Source: Psilocybe azurescens (taxonomy: Eukaryota > Basidiomycota > Agaricomycetes > Agaricales > Agrocybaceae). Taken from it: a DNA stretch of 64,000 nucleotides. The translations under genes and the position numbers were made by a program. The notes beneath the pieces are model-generated. The model did no database searches. It was not told the origin of the DNA and saw only the letters and a program-made list of their open reading frames with translations. The stretch is from positions 1,054,001 to 1,118,000 of the forward strand of contig JAJIRX010000622.1 of assembly GCA_023853785.1 (NCBI GenBank). The letters are read 5' to 3'. This document shows positions 14,611-36,000 of the stretch, in pieces; the first letter of the stretch is position 1, and every line of letters starts with the position of its first letter.

Positions 14611-15933
14611 TCAGCTTGCGCCATCAAGCTTCAAGTTCAAGTTTGGACTTCCAAATTGCTGTTATGTGGTGGGATACTAACCCACGCACGCACGTGTTTC
14701 ACGGTTTGACGCGATGGCTCTTCTGGACGCGCTCCAGATGTTGGATCTCGTCTCTTTGTTATCTCGTGGCAGCACCTAGAGGGCCGCGTGTTTGCTTAGC
14801 AGTTCGAAGCAATCATCTACAAGCTGCCCCTCCGAAGGAGTTCAAGGTTGTGCTTGACGGAGAACCTTGTACATCCACGAAGAACTCGCAGAAGCCCTAG
14901 GATTGAGAAAAGATACGCCGACGGAAGGGATCACCCTTCGAATTTCCGGTTGGAGCCCTCAATAACTCGCAAAGGTACCGATGCTGGTCAGTCACCTTGC
15001 TCCGTCGGTCTGTTTCAATAGCTGAAGCTAGCTGAATTGCCGTCCCTAGACTTTCTCGCTCATGGAACAATTGAGAGTAGTTGTAATACCACAGTTATTC
15101 CGACTCTCGAATATCTCAATAAGACGGACTCAGAATGAAGACCTTGAGTGTATATTTTATGCGCACTTCGCGAGCTACGGTGTGTGCCCTTGCCACGTTA
15201 CTATGGACTTTACATATTTGCACTACGCTATTTATTATGCCTTTCCGAACCTCGACTATACTTTTTACCGTATGTTGCCATCGGAGCTGGGTACGAGAAG
15301 GTCCAACGCCCGAGGCTCGCATGTCACCCACGCATGAGATGCAGTTCTCATGAAGTTCCCTGCAAAGTTACCTGGCGCAATGCACATCTCCTGACATCAG
15401 AGCTGTTAGTGTGGCTTCTCTGTGCCGCCATGACATGCAATCTAATGGCAGGACCCTGAGGGGCGCTACAGATCAAGACTGGACATTTTCTGAGGCCCCA
15501 GACCGCGCGTATTATTATCGTGAGCCAAAAATAAACTATCAGTTCAGAGCCGGGCAAGACGCGGCACGACGGCGATGCGGCAACGCGATATGCATCAAAG
15601 CTGGCTTCGACTCTGTCAATGTCTATGTATTCAAATTCTTGCGACCCACGCCTGGGTTTATCTGCGGCTTCCACGAAAATGCCTCTGCAATTCAGGTTTA
15701 CGTCTCGACTCGGCAATATCTGTGTTTGCTCGAATGAAGTTCAATCTGACAACATGGCTGAATTTTATAAAAGCGGATCCTCGACCACTCAAGTTCTGTA
15801 CCCGAATTTGCTTGAATGTCAAAGCTAAAAACCTCCTCAAAGTGCGGTACAGAGCACGACAAAACGCTTGGGGCGCAGCTTGAAGCCCAAAGGAGCGGTT
15901 TTGTAGGCCAAACGCGTGTGTGGTGAGCGCAAA
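14611..15933. other. Intergenic region with possible decayed coding sequence
   Basis: Plus-strand stretch at about 14715-15000 has interrupted protein-like pieces (LLDALQMLDLVSLLS, FKVVLDGEPCT, HEELAEALGLRKDTP) in changing frames. I cannot name the family. The remainder up to the ABC transporter start has many stops and nothing recognisable. A donor/acceptor pair (GTGAGC at about 15922, CATCTAG at 15981) could belong to a lost upstream exon of the ABC gene. Confidence 0.3.
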
Positions 15934-21507
<5,574 letters not shown>

Positions 21508-23289
21508 GATCAGAGACGACTGAACCGATGAGATCAAGTACTCCGTCCATTGTGCTTCGTAATATTCCGATCATTTCTTTGGAGCACGGCAAGGACTTGA
21601 TTACAATGCAGTAATTTAACAGACCTTAGGTATATATAAGTAGTAACTTCGTAAGTAACCTAGCTTTCAAATGATTTTTTTGCTCGGCTCCATGAGAGTT
21701 CTGATGATATATGACCGGCGAGATCTTCGCATGAAAAAGTTATTTGGAGTTCAGTAAATATACTGTGAGGCTGTTTCGAGAAAAGACCAGACGATAGCAA
21801 CGCCATATCTAGACCCCTGCTGTGCGTCGAGCCCTGTGTAAGAGTTTATCAGCCTGTCACTCACTAGCACACAAGGCGTTGCAACTTATTGTTTATACCC
21901 GGGCGCCAAGGCGGAACTTGACGCACCTTTAAAAGGTAATTTCTATGAGATGGGCGAAGGGCCGAGCGAGGACGAAGGTGTATCTTTGAAATCAATTATA
22001 AACAGGTGCATCTGCAGGATGTCAGGCTGTAGCTCCAGGTGCCGTCGTGTGCCGTCGCCCAATGCATAATCGTGTTAAGCGAGTCACATCGTGTACTCGT
22101 GTACTCAGACTGTGGCGGATAGTTTCCTTGGTGGATTTATTTCTGGATCTCAATCTCGTCAGAAGTCCTAATGACCAGTTAGTTATCGGTGGTCCCGGAA
22201 ACATTTACAATGAAACATACGAGGTGATATGTACCGGGAGGACGGATGCAGGAATCAAGATGCCGCGCAACATGCTGTACCTAGCTAGTGTCACAGCCCA
22301 AATTAAACCACGAGCGCAAGAAAGCTGACAAGGAAGCCCGAATCAGTGATATGCGGGGGAATGATCAAAGAGGTATCGACACGCATTTCCTTGATGGAAA
22401 TGTACGAAATGTGTAAAAAAAATAGAACCGATGTCCTCCCTCCCCCGTTCTATGAATCGAGGTCAACGGGCAATAGCGGGCGAGGCGGCCAACAGGGACC
22501 GATTGTTCCGAGTGGCGAGGAGCGGGACGGTGTATACGGCGTACGCCAACGGGAGCGGTGTGCGTTACTTTGGAAATTTGGAGGCGAGTTTGATAATTTC
22601 GACGAGATCTAGTATTCTGATTGTGATACACAAGATAAAGAAATTGTAATCAGATAAGTCTGGAATGCTTCCGTGGGAGGCAAAGAACCAACGAAGTCAC
22701 AACTTAGAGGAGAATAAAAGGAAAAGAAGGAAAAACAGGGACAAAAGAGTGATAAATGCCTTGAGCTTGATAAGAAACATCACAACAAAACAATGATTGA
22801 TAAAAAGGAAAAAGCGAAGATAGACGATTGGAGATGCAAGGGAACGTGGAAGTGGTACAATGCGCGCAAAGAGTATGATAACGAGCAAAGCCTTGAGAGT
22901 CGTGATTATAGTGTGTTGGCCAGAGACAAAAAAAAACAAGGAAAGGAAAGAACGGGAAAAGTACTTTACGTGGCAGTGGTCCGAATGTACGACATGCTTA
23001 GGTCAAGATCGACCATGGGGGTTTGGATGATCTCGGCTAGGCCAGGTCTACGCGTTGAGGTCGTGAATTTGGATAGTTGAGAGGTACACATCATAAACAG
23101 CAAGAGAGCAATAGGAAAACCAAAACTTCCTTGATGTTGTTGTACTAAAAAGACATGGGGATGGTGGTTTGGTGGTACAATTGGGCTTTGTAGGAAAGAT
23201 GAGCTGAGGGAGATGGGAGGGCAAATACGGCGTCCAGTCTAATGACCATGATGATGATGATAAGAAGAAGAGAGGAAAGAGATCAAGAA
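21508..23289. other. Intergenic region of about 1.8 kb
   Basis: Lies between the 3' end of the first ABC gene and the 3' end of the LAMMER kinase gene (convergent). Short open frames near 22.0-22.6 kb show no recognisable protein. The A-rich part from about 22.7 to 23.28 kb, with purine repeats near 23250, probably holds the kinase 3' UTR. No RNA gene or mobile element seen. Confidence 0.45.
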
Positions 23290-25293
23290 TTATATCTCTG
23301 GAGGAATGCTTAACGAAAAGTATGGATGCTGTAGAGCCTCCCGGACTGTTATCCGCTGGGCAGGGTCGAAAGCAAGAAGTTTCTTGACGAGATCAGCAAA
23401 CTGTCGATTGATGTTGTCTGTTGGTAGTATCACATCCTAAATGCGCGAGGGCCCAAAGTTAGACGATAGTTGTGATCAACTCGAAACACTACCAACTTAC
23501 CGTCAGCGGACGTGTTGCGCGAACATCCTTTTGCTTTGCCGTGTTGCTTTAGGCTTGGGCCAATCTAGCCTGCCACCTTCTTTGAAGAATTCAGGTTTCG
23601 ATCTAGCACCTGCCCGCGCAAATCGCTCAGGCATTTTACCCATAACCATCTCCATCATAGCAAGATGTTCTAGGTTATCGTGTGTCTGATAGAGTGCAAG
23701 CCCTGTGTAAAACTCCACCAAGATGCATCCCAGTGAATATGCATCGCAAGGGAACGACCAGCCAAGGCCTAATGACGATTGATGAGCAGGGAGCAGTTGG
23801 AAAGGGTGACGTGTAGCGTACCCAAAATAATTTCGGGGGCCCTATAATGCCGTGTAGACACCACAGATGAGTGGTATTCTTGCTCGAAAGTAGCAGAGCC
23901 AAAATCTATTAGACGGATATCTGTGCATTCCAATATTCGCTTTGGCTTCGCTGCAGCATTGCGCTGAATAACTTGTCAGTAGGGAGGGACAAATTGATCC
24001 AAAAGGTAATTAATTACCTTTCCGGGCACCGTGACATGAACAGTGCGGTAATCGTTGTGGACCAGCAGTATATTTTCTGGTTTCAGATCTGTGTGGATCA
24101 GCCGTAGGTCATGCAAGACTATAGAAAAGGCATGTGAGAAACTGACACGAAGTGGTGTGGGATCGTTGGAAAAACATACATGCTACACTGCCTAGCAGTT
24201 GTCGAGCAAACTTCTGGATGTGGTGACGAGGAAAGGGGGCAAAGTCATTTTCCTTGATGAAGTCATAGACACACATGCCCAAAAGCTCGGACACCAGACA
24301 TATGTGGTTTCGATGATCGAACCAGCTAAGAAGGTGGATGCAGTTGCTGGAAACGAGTATTCTATTAACTTTCTTGACGAGTTTCGAATAAATAAGAACA
24401 CTTGCTTTCGATTTGTTGGATCACGTTCTCTGAGTTTCTGTAGTACCCTTACTTCAATCTTACTGGCGTCACGATACTTGGGAATAGCGCGGATGATCTT
24501 GATGGCCACCCTAGTATTGTTTTCAGTGTCGATGGCTTCGACGACCTTTCCAAAGGTTCCTTGGCCAAGCAATCGAACTGTTCGATCTAGACATACGGAA
24601 ATTAGAGGGAGAAGATGGGAAATGGAAAAAGACACCTACAACGTCGATGAATCATGTCATCCGGGACGATGATATAGTGGCCTTCTTTATCGTCACAGGA
24701 TACAGGCCCTTTGGATGTCTAGAGAAAATAGGAATACTGTCAATGCGAAACATACAAAGCGAAAGAAATGACGCTCACGTCATCGGTAGCAGCAGCACTT
24801 CGACTTTCCCAAGATTTAGCAGGGATGACTGCTTGAGATTGACTGCTTGTTGCGGCCGGCTTCTTGGACGCCGGCGCACGGACCTCTTCGTTGTGGTCCC
24901 GTTTTCTCTTCTTCGGAACTGGGGCGGTTGTAACTGAGGAAGAGCTTGCTGAGAGGGCCTGTGCCTCTGCTGCAGCGCGGGCTCTAGTCCTTATTGGAGC
25001 TGCATACATGGGGGTTGGTATGACGCAGAGTAAGCACCGTTATGGGTAGTTGATGGAGAGATGGTGGGTGGAGGTGGTGTATCGTCGATTACGATGACCT
25101 CTCTGAGGCGACCGTTGCTATCGACCTCCTGGACCTCGCTGTAGCTGACAGTGTACTGATGGGCGCGCTTGCGCTTCCTGGTCGCCACCGGTGATGAGGG
25201 CATACCGCTCGGACCAGCAGGGTTGATGCCATTTAGGGATTGACGAGCATACTGAGAAAGAATTTGGGTTGGCAGCGGATGTACCGCCGCCAT
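23290..25293 (-). CDS. LAMMER/CLK-family dual-specificity protein kinase
   Basis: N-terminal basic region of about 190 residues with KRKRAHQ and [10 protein letters not shown] nuclear-localisation-like runs, then a kinase domain: GQGTFGKV (Gly loop), VAIKII (Lys), [10 protein letters not shown] (catalytic loop), [19 protein letters not shown], and the family motif [14 protein letters not shown] (EHLAMMERILG in most members). It ends LSIPPEI. Homologues (Kns1, Lkh1, Doa, CLK) phosphorylate SR splicing factors and control stress and growth. Starts at ATG 25293; an in-frame ATG at 25353 is possible. One base is missing from the run at 23529-23532 (4 A on the coding strand, 5 needed) between RQSK and DVRATRPL; the following intron phase agrees. 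The first intron would be only about 38 nt. Diverges from the MYST gene. Confidence 0.92.
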
Positions 25294-26561
25294 TGTCTGT
25301 GTCGCTGTATAAGACGTGGTGGAAGTGGTTAAGGGGAAAAAAGAGGAGAGCACTGTGTGCTTGCAAAGCCAAATGGATCCTTAACAGGTCACCACGACGG
25401 GAGGGGAATACAATTGTTGGTCCCTATTTGGCGCTCAACAGTGCCACACCAAAATGTCTCCGTTCTCTCCTTTTCTACAATCATCTTTTCCGAGAAAATA
25501 CCACATGTCTGCCACCAAATAAAATAGCTATCTCCTGTCCTTTCTTCGTGCAAGAATTACACTGAGAAACCAAGGATTTGAATGGCCAGGCAGTGTGCAC
25601 GTTCGCACGCTCTCCATGGGTGGGTTTGAAGTCACTGCTCCTGCAACAGACACCTGGAAATAGCCGTGACAAGAAAGTCTGCTGTGCCGGGTGAAATTTG
25701 AATGTTTTTATTTCCGATTCTGCTTGTGGTTACACTCCTCCAAATTCTCACAAGGGAGTTAATCCGCCCCTTTTCTCGACTTCTGGCCAGCAGTTGCCAG
25801 CAGCACCGCGCATACCTGGCGTCCAAAATAGGCCCTTTCACATACCGTTCACCACAATAATGGTCCGGAGTCACCAATCGATTATCAATCACGAATCTGA
25901 CCCCCACATCAGACTGGAGGATGAAGTGACTCACGTCTGGGTCACAAAGCGTGTGCATCGGTTGCTGCCTTGTGAGTTTTGTGCATGAACCAATTCCTAT
26001 TGTAAGCAGCTCGCCTCAGTAAGAGCCAAGTTGAACATTACCGGTACTCTTTACCGGATAGCACGCTAAATACAGTTGCAAACCCACTTAAACCATGTAA
26101 TTTTTTTTTAAAGAACGCAGATACCCTCCAAAATTGGGCAAGGATATGTGGTCGGTTAAGGAGATTTATGAGAAGGTACTCTTTCCTTTCTACAACTATC
26201 CCACGTATGACTATTCCGTAGGAGAATTGCCGTCGTTGATCCTCCGGATTGAACCGCTGAAGCTGCAGAAGGTGCTGGTGAGCTGTCACATGTACTAGTA
26301 GGCGATGTTGTTGGAGTATATATAGTTAGGTAAGTAGTGAGTCCCTTGAAATTCAATGGCTGGTCTGTTGTCCCTTGAGAGTTCGCGATCAAAGGCGCAA
26401 CCACACTTGAATTGGTCAGACCGCGCCAAACCAGCCAAGTGCATGAGTAAACAAAGTCAAACAACCTAGTTCACTGTCTCCGTCGACGAGCTACTGCTCT
26501 CCTTCCCCACCTCCGTCCTTTTCTACCTCTAAAGCCCTTCTTTACTCTATATACATGCATA
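25294..26561. promoter_or_regulatory. Divergent promoter region between LAMMER kinase and MYST genes
   Basis: About 1.27 kb separating two genes transcribed away from each other, so it should hold both promoters and 5' UTRs. No coding sequence is recognisable. Pyrimidine-rich stretches precede the MYST start (26480-26550). No specific factor site can be named. Confidence 0.5.
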
Positions 26562-30762
<4,201 letters not shown>

Positions 30763-30872
30763 GTAAATAAAATATTAGTAATATATATAGATAACAAGCG
30801 AGCCAAAGCGAACCAAATTCAGACGGGCACGTTGGATCGATCCAATCGGTTCTTCAACTGGCTCGTTTTTGT

Positions 30873-32112
30873 ATGGACCAAAGGTTAGTTTCGTTTGAAT
30901 GAATTATTAGTACAACGATGACTGTGTCTAATCGTATATGTTAGCGAGTCAGCCATGCAGTACGGCCATATGCCTCTGCAGGAGCGCAGAGATCCTAATC
31001 TCGACGGCAATGGCTCGGTGTGTCAATTGATTTATCATATGAACCATTTTGCTCATTATATTCCCGCCCGTTAGACCACTTTTCACCAGAACGGTTTGGG
31101 ACAGGCGTTGGGAAATCATCTCCCAGGTCCTGTGGGCCCTGGCCCGAATAGCTATAGTCGTGCAAATGATTATCGCAATCCCTCCACCTCGCCCCCTACT
31201 CTCACCCAGCCAGGCTCTTCGAACCATGCCGCCGCCTCTGCCTCACATCCGCCGCATACTTTTACCGTTCAGGGCTCCGCGACGTCCCCGGCCATGAAGC
31301 GCAAGCAGGTCGATGGCTCTATGAACTCGGGCAACCTAAAGCGCAGACGGGAAACAGGCGGCACCGACGATGCCGATGTCTATGATCTCGATGGCGGCGC
31401 ACAGGGTGCGAAGCACTGGACAGACGACGAAAAATCCAAGCTGTTCACTTGGTTAATGGGCCTTGGCCAAGAAGAACACTGGAATGCTCTTCGTGCCACC
31501 AAAAACTCATGTCTGCGAGATGTAAACTCTCCTTTGTTCGCTCTGTAATCCATTTAATTAACGTCCAATTTTTTTAAATCTAGTGTGCTGCTGAGGTTTT
31601 CGGAGGGAAGAAGACATATCAGGCGCTGAAAGGATGCTACGAGCGCAATTTTAATTTGTTCAAGCAGATATACGCTTTTGAAACGGCTCATGTGCAATCA
31701 GGACCTGCCAATATTTCACAAATGGGCGAGGGAGAACGGTTACGGGAGTACGAGAGACGGCTGCAGATCGCTCGTAAGGCGGGGAGCGATGTCGGAACAA
31801 TCACGGCTCGCACGATAGACCACTGGCACCGCGTAGGGTGGTACGATCTTTTTACCAACGGTAAGAAACCCACTTCTACTACATTCGTGTTCTTCGATCA
31901 CTCAATGCTCCTCGTGAAGATGGCATGGGGATCCCGCAACTACGCGTCCTGTACAGGGCAGGAGCTCGGGGGTTAACAACAGCATGGTAGGCGGAGACGA
32001 GCCAGAAGACGAAGATCCGCAGATGGATTTTGGGGACCCCGCGTCTCACATGAACGGCCTTAACGGACTTGCACACGACCGCCAGCAGCAGCAACAACAC
32101 ACACAACAGCAA

Positions 32113-32148
<36 letters not shown>

Positions 32149-32736
32149 CAACAACAGCAACAACAACACGTCTACATCAATCCTCGAGACCTTCGTGACA
32201 ATCCACCTCAGCCTCCACCACCGCCTTTGGCTCAAACGCCGTCAGTTGGTCTCCGCCCAGGTCCCGTTCATACCCAAACACCACAGCATACACCACATAC
32301 ACCACATACACCACAGCAGCAGCAGCACTCACAACAGCAGCAGCAGCAGCAACCACATCTCCCTCCACCAGTAATGACCAGTGACACATCATCATTAATG
32401 AACATCGCAGTGACCCAAGACCTGATATCCGGCTGTCTTCATTACCTAAGCTTGCAGACAAAAGTTGCGCAAGAGAAACTCGACTATATCCGACGGCGAG
32501 AAGCTCGGGAACTTAGCGAGCTCAACGCAAAAAAGAGCAAGAAAAAACGGCCGCCAGTAAGAACAAGACAGAAAAGGCCATTGTACGTTTTTTCTCTTTT
32601 CCCTTAATCATCTCCGCAGTTGTAGACTCACGATATTGAAATCAATTCTCAGGAGTTGATCAATAACCCCAACGCAGAGGCTCCCCTCAAGCAGGCAGCA
32701 ACGGAATATCTCAGGAAAATGTTTTTACAGGATTAG
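30873..32736 (+). CDS. Myb/SANT-like putative DNA-binding protein with polyglutamine tract
   Basis: First exon is only 11 coding bases (ATGGACCAAAG), spliced to SESAMQYGHMPLQERRD. A basic KRKQ/KRRRE segment precedes HWTDDEKSKLFTWLMGLGQE, where aromatic spacing looks like a Myb/SANT or trihelix domain, continuing through EVFGGKKTYQALKGCYERNF. A Gln tract (32083-32168) and a second Gln/His/Pro-rich block follow, then helix TQDLISGCLHYLSLQTKVAQ and a conserved-looking end LKQAATEYLRKMFLQD. Probably a nuclear transcription regulator; no named orthologue recognised. Two runs each need one more base: G5 at 31968-31972 (joins AGARG to NNSMVGGDE) and A6 at 32542-32547. The second makes the last intron phase fit (KTEKAI|THDIEINSQEL). 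Converges on the second ABC gene. Confidence 0.75.
32083..32168 (+). repeat. CAG/CAA trinucleotide repeat (polyGln)
   Basis: Near-continuous run of CAG and CAA codons encoding about 27 Gln with few interruptions, inside the Myb/SANT-like gene. A second CAG-rich block lies at about 32311-32350 next to a short CACATACAC tandem repeat. Mixed CAG/CAA codons should limit slippage. Confidence 0.85.
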
Positions 32737-33019
32737 TTATCAGACCACCAAGCCACCCGTGTTTTTTTTATATTAGCGCCTGTCCGCCTTTCCGTTGCCT
32801 TGCTTGTATTACGACATGACTCTCATGACACTCATGTAGCCTTGTATCAGTAGGCTAGTGTAACATTTTTGCTCCATCTCATAAATATTATATTGTTGCG
32901 ATGCATCTCAATCCTTTCGTCCATTATACTAATATATCCCATCCCAGTCTATTATCACTGAACAATATGACCCAGCAGTAAATGTGAGTGTTGTACATTC
33001 ATAGTTATTGAACCTTCTA

Positions 33020-36000
33020 CTAGTCGTCGTCGTTTTGCAATGCCTTTGAGGCAAGTTTTATGTCGTCAATCGTAATCGAAGATCGTTCGCACATTCCTCG
33101 GAATATGCCATCAGGTTTATCGTAAAGGTTAGTAGGGGTATCAAATTCCTACACCCCCCGAAAACGGATCAACATTCGTGGTCCTGAACAGTTCAAAAAT
33201 AGACTCACAGCAATCTGGCCAGCGTCAAGAACACATATACGGTCGTAGGCTATAATTGTGCGCAACCGGTCTGTATTTTGATCGTTCTTGTCAGGTGACG
33301 AAGGCCTAGAAAATCTGGATCAACTCACGAGCTATACACAGAATGGTACGATCTTTGAATTCGTATGCGATGGTATCTTGGATTTTACGATCAGTCTCGT
33401 AGTCCACGGATGCTGAACAGGACAAACCATATTAGCAAGAAATCCACGTATATAGAAAAAGGGGGCCCAAATACCTGTTGCCTCATCCAAGATGATGACT
33501 TTGGCATTCTTGACAAGGGCGCGAGCCAGAGAAACGAGAGACCGCTTTAAAAGAGCAGGTCAGGAACCACATCATCTCTTTAAAGAGTTGACTTACCTGA
33601 CCAACGGACAGATTACCACCTTCGTCTTCGATTACCGTGTCGAGGCTGAACCGGTTCACAGGCGTTTGTGTGCCACTGGGCGTTTCATCTTCACTCGTAA
33701 TCATCGAGTCGTGCTTGGAAGATTCGACAAGGTGTGCCCTTTTAGGGCATCCCATAATGTGGCATCGTCGTGCAAATTGAAAGGGTCGAGATTTGTTCTC
33801 AAAGTCCCAGAGACTGTGGAAAGAGTTAGTATCCATGGTCGTGCACAGTACCTACAAAGAGGGCCTTACAGAGAAGCTAAACCAACGGTGTTAATGTCTC
33901 ATAACAAAAATAGATGCAAGATATAAACTAACTGGATCCTGAGGAATAATTGCAAGGTTCTTCCTCAAATCAGTCAAACCGATAGTGGAAATATCGATGT
34001 CATCCAGAACAACCGAACCGGATGTAAGTTCCACAATGCGGTAAAGGGCTGTTGGTATCATTAGCGTTATCGTATGTGCGGTCGTCGGCACTATTCACCA
34101 GTCATGATAGAGCTCTTTCCCGCGCCAGTCCTAAATAAAGGCATTGATGAGCACCATTTAGTAAACGGTGTACACAGATCAAGTTACCTTCCCACAATAC
34201 CAATCTTCTCTCCAGCGGCAACAGCCATCGAGATGCCTTTAAGGACAGCAGGAAGGTCTGGCCTGTAGTTCAATACAACGTCCTTGAGCACGAGTCGTCC
34301 ATCTGCAGGCCAAGAGGAAGGTGGCTGCTTGTCGGGAATTTCATGAGGCGCTTCTTGCTCAACACAGGTTGCGTAATAAACAATCCGCTCCACGGAGTTC
34401 ATGTCGTTTTCCACCTCCGCACTCTGTCGAACCATCCAACCAAAGCTAAAGAAATATGAGCATGTCCAAATCAAACGGAGTAGATTCACACATAACGTAC
34501 GCTTGTTGGACACTTAGAATGTAAGACAGAACCAAACCAGTCTGCGAAGGTGAGATACTGAACCGCGTGCCCACGGTGAGCATCGCGACAATGAACGTCA
34601 ACAATGCTCCTAAGAAGTCGAGTCTGATTCCGAGCCAACGCTGTCATTTAGTTAGAAAATCACGCCCAGAAAAAGTGGCATGCAAGAAATACCTGATTAG
34701 TGACAGTCAGCCAGTATGCTCGATTTTCAACGTCGACTCTATGTTCATTATCGGAACGGAAACGATCCGCCTCCCCATATGCACGAATAGTGGCCAGCCC
34801 AGAAAGACTTTCAGAAAAGTGGGAATACAACGATGACCTTAACACAGCATCTGCGTAGGAAAGTTAGCCCAGCATTCTGATTGCAAGTAACCTGGTCTCA
34901 CCAAGACGCTGAAAAAGTAGTTGCAGATATATCAGTCGAATAATGAGAAAAATGGAACGAACCTTCAGTTCTCGTGCACTTGCACGGTAGAAAGCGGCAG
35001 CATATACATAGCCTAACAAGATAACGAAAACACCAATCAAAAACCACGGAAGAACGACGGAAATCAGGATGATGGCGCCCAAGATAGAGGAGAAAGTTCC
35101 CATAAACATGCGAAGAGCGTCTGTAAGTACACAACTCAGTGTCCAGTGTTAAGTATGAGACATGAAAAACCAACCTCCCAACATATTATCGATTGTATCA
35201 ATGTCCTTCGAGAAGCGATTCATAATTCGGCCAAGCGGCTAAGAGAATTATGGTTAGGCGACTGAACGACCATGCCGCTCTACACAACCCACCGTGGTTT
35301 CAAAGAAGGACATTGGGGCATGCATAACCCGTTTGATGGCTTCCTATAGTATGGACTCAGCTCCACCGGGTACATACGACGACAAAAGAATCGCGCACCT
35401 TGTGAAGCGATTGCGATGCAAAATAAGTCAGCAAAGCAAACGTTGCACCCATGGCGAAGGAGAATATAGCTTGAGAAACGCCAAGCATCGCGTATAGACC
35501 CATCTAATAAGACAAAATTTGTTAAAACAACGGCAAGGTTAGCACATATTGTAGTGACTAACGTAAAAGCCTTGAGTTTGGCCCCATGATCTATAGGAAA
35601 GTCAGCAAAGTTACTCTAGGCAAGCAGGAACGCACAGGCCTTTCTTGCCACCACACCAGCCTATAGAATAAAGACCAGTCAATACATTAATTCGGTTAAT
35701 GCTCAAGTGAACTTACCAGTAAGACGATAATACTGTGGCAGTCTGCAAGAGGATCAATGATAGCAGCAACAAAGGTACGATCACCTCGCCGTGACCTGCT
35801 TTTATGTAGTCCTTGTATATATCCCAAGCAATCGCGCCTGTGTTCCTTTCCTCTGTCTGCATAAGTGCAATGCCACCCACAGGTGATTTCGTCTTGTCCA
35901 AACGCTCCTTCTCCCTTTTCAATTGTACTGCACCCTCTTTGCCCTTGGTTGACGATCGAGCCTCGTCAATGGCATCCTCTTCGTCCTTCAACCCCTTTTC

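Noticed and set aside
22047..22650. Overlapping short frames on both strands between the ABC gene and the kinase
   Set aside because: No recognisable motif in any frame and no matching splice sites; frames overlap each other on both strands as in random sequence.
32083..32350. CAG repeat considered as a microsatellite outside coding sequence
   Set aside because: It is in frame within the Myb/SANT-like gene and encodes Gln; flanking protein is conserved-looking.
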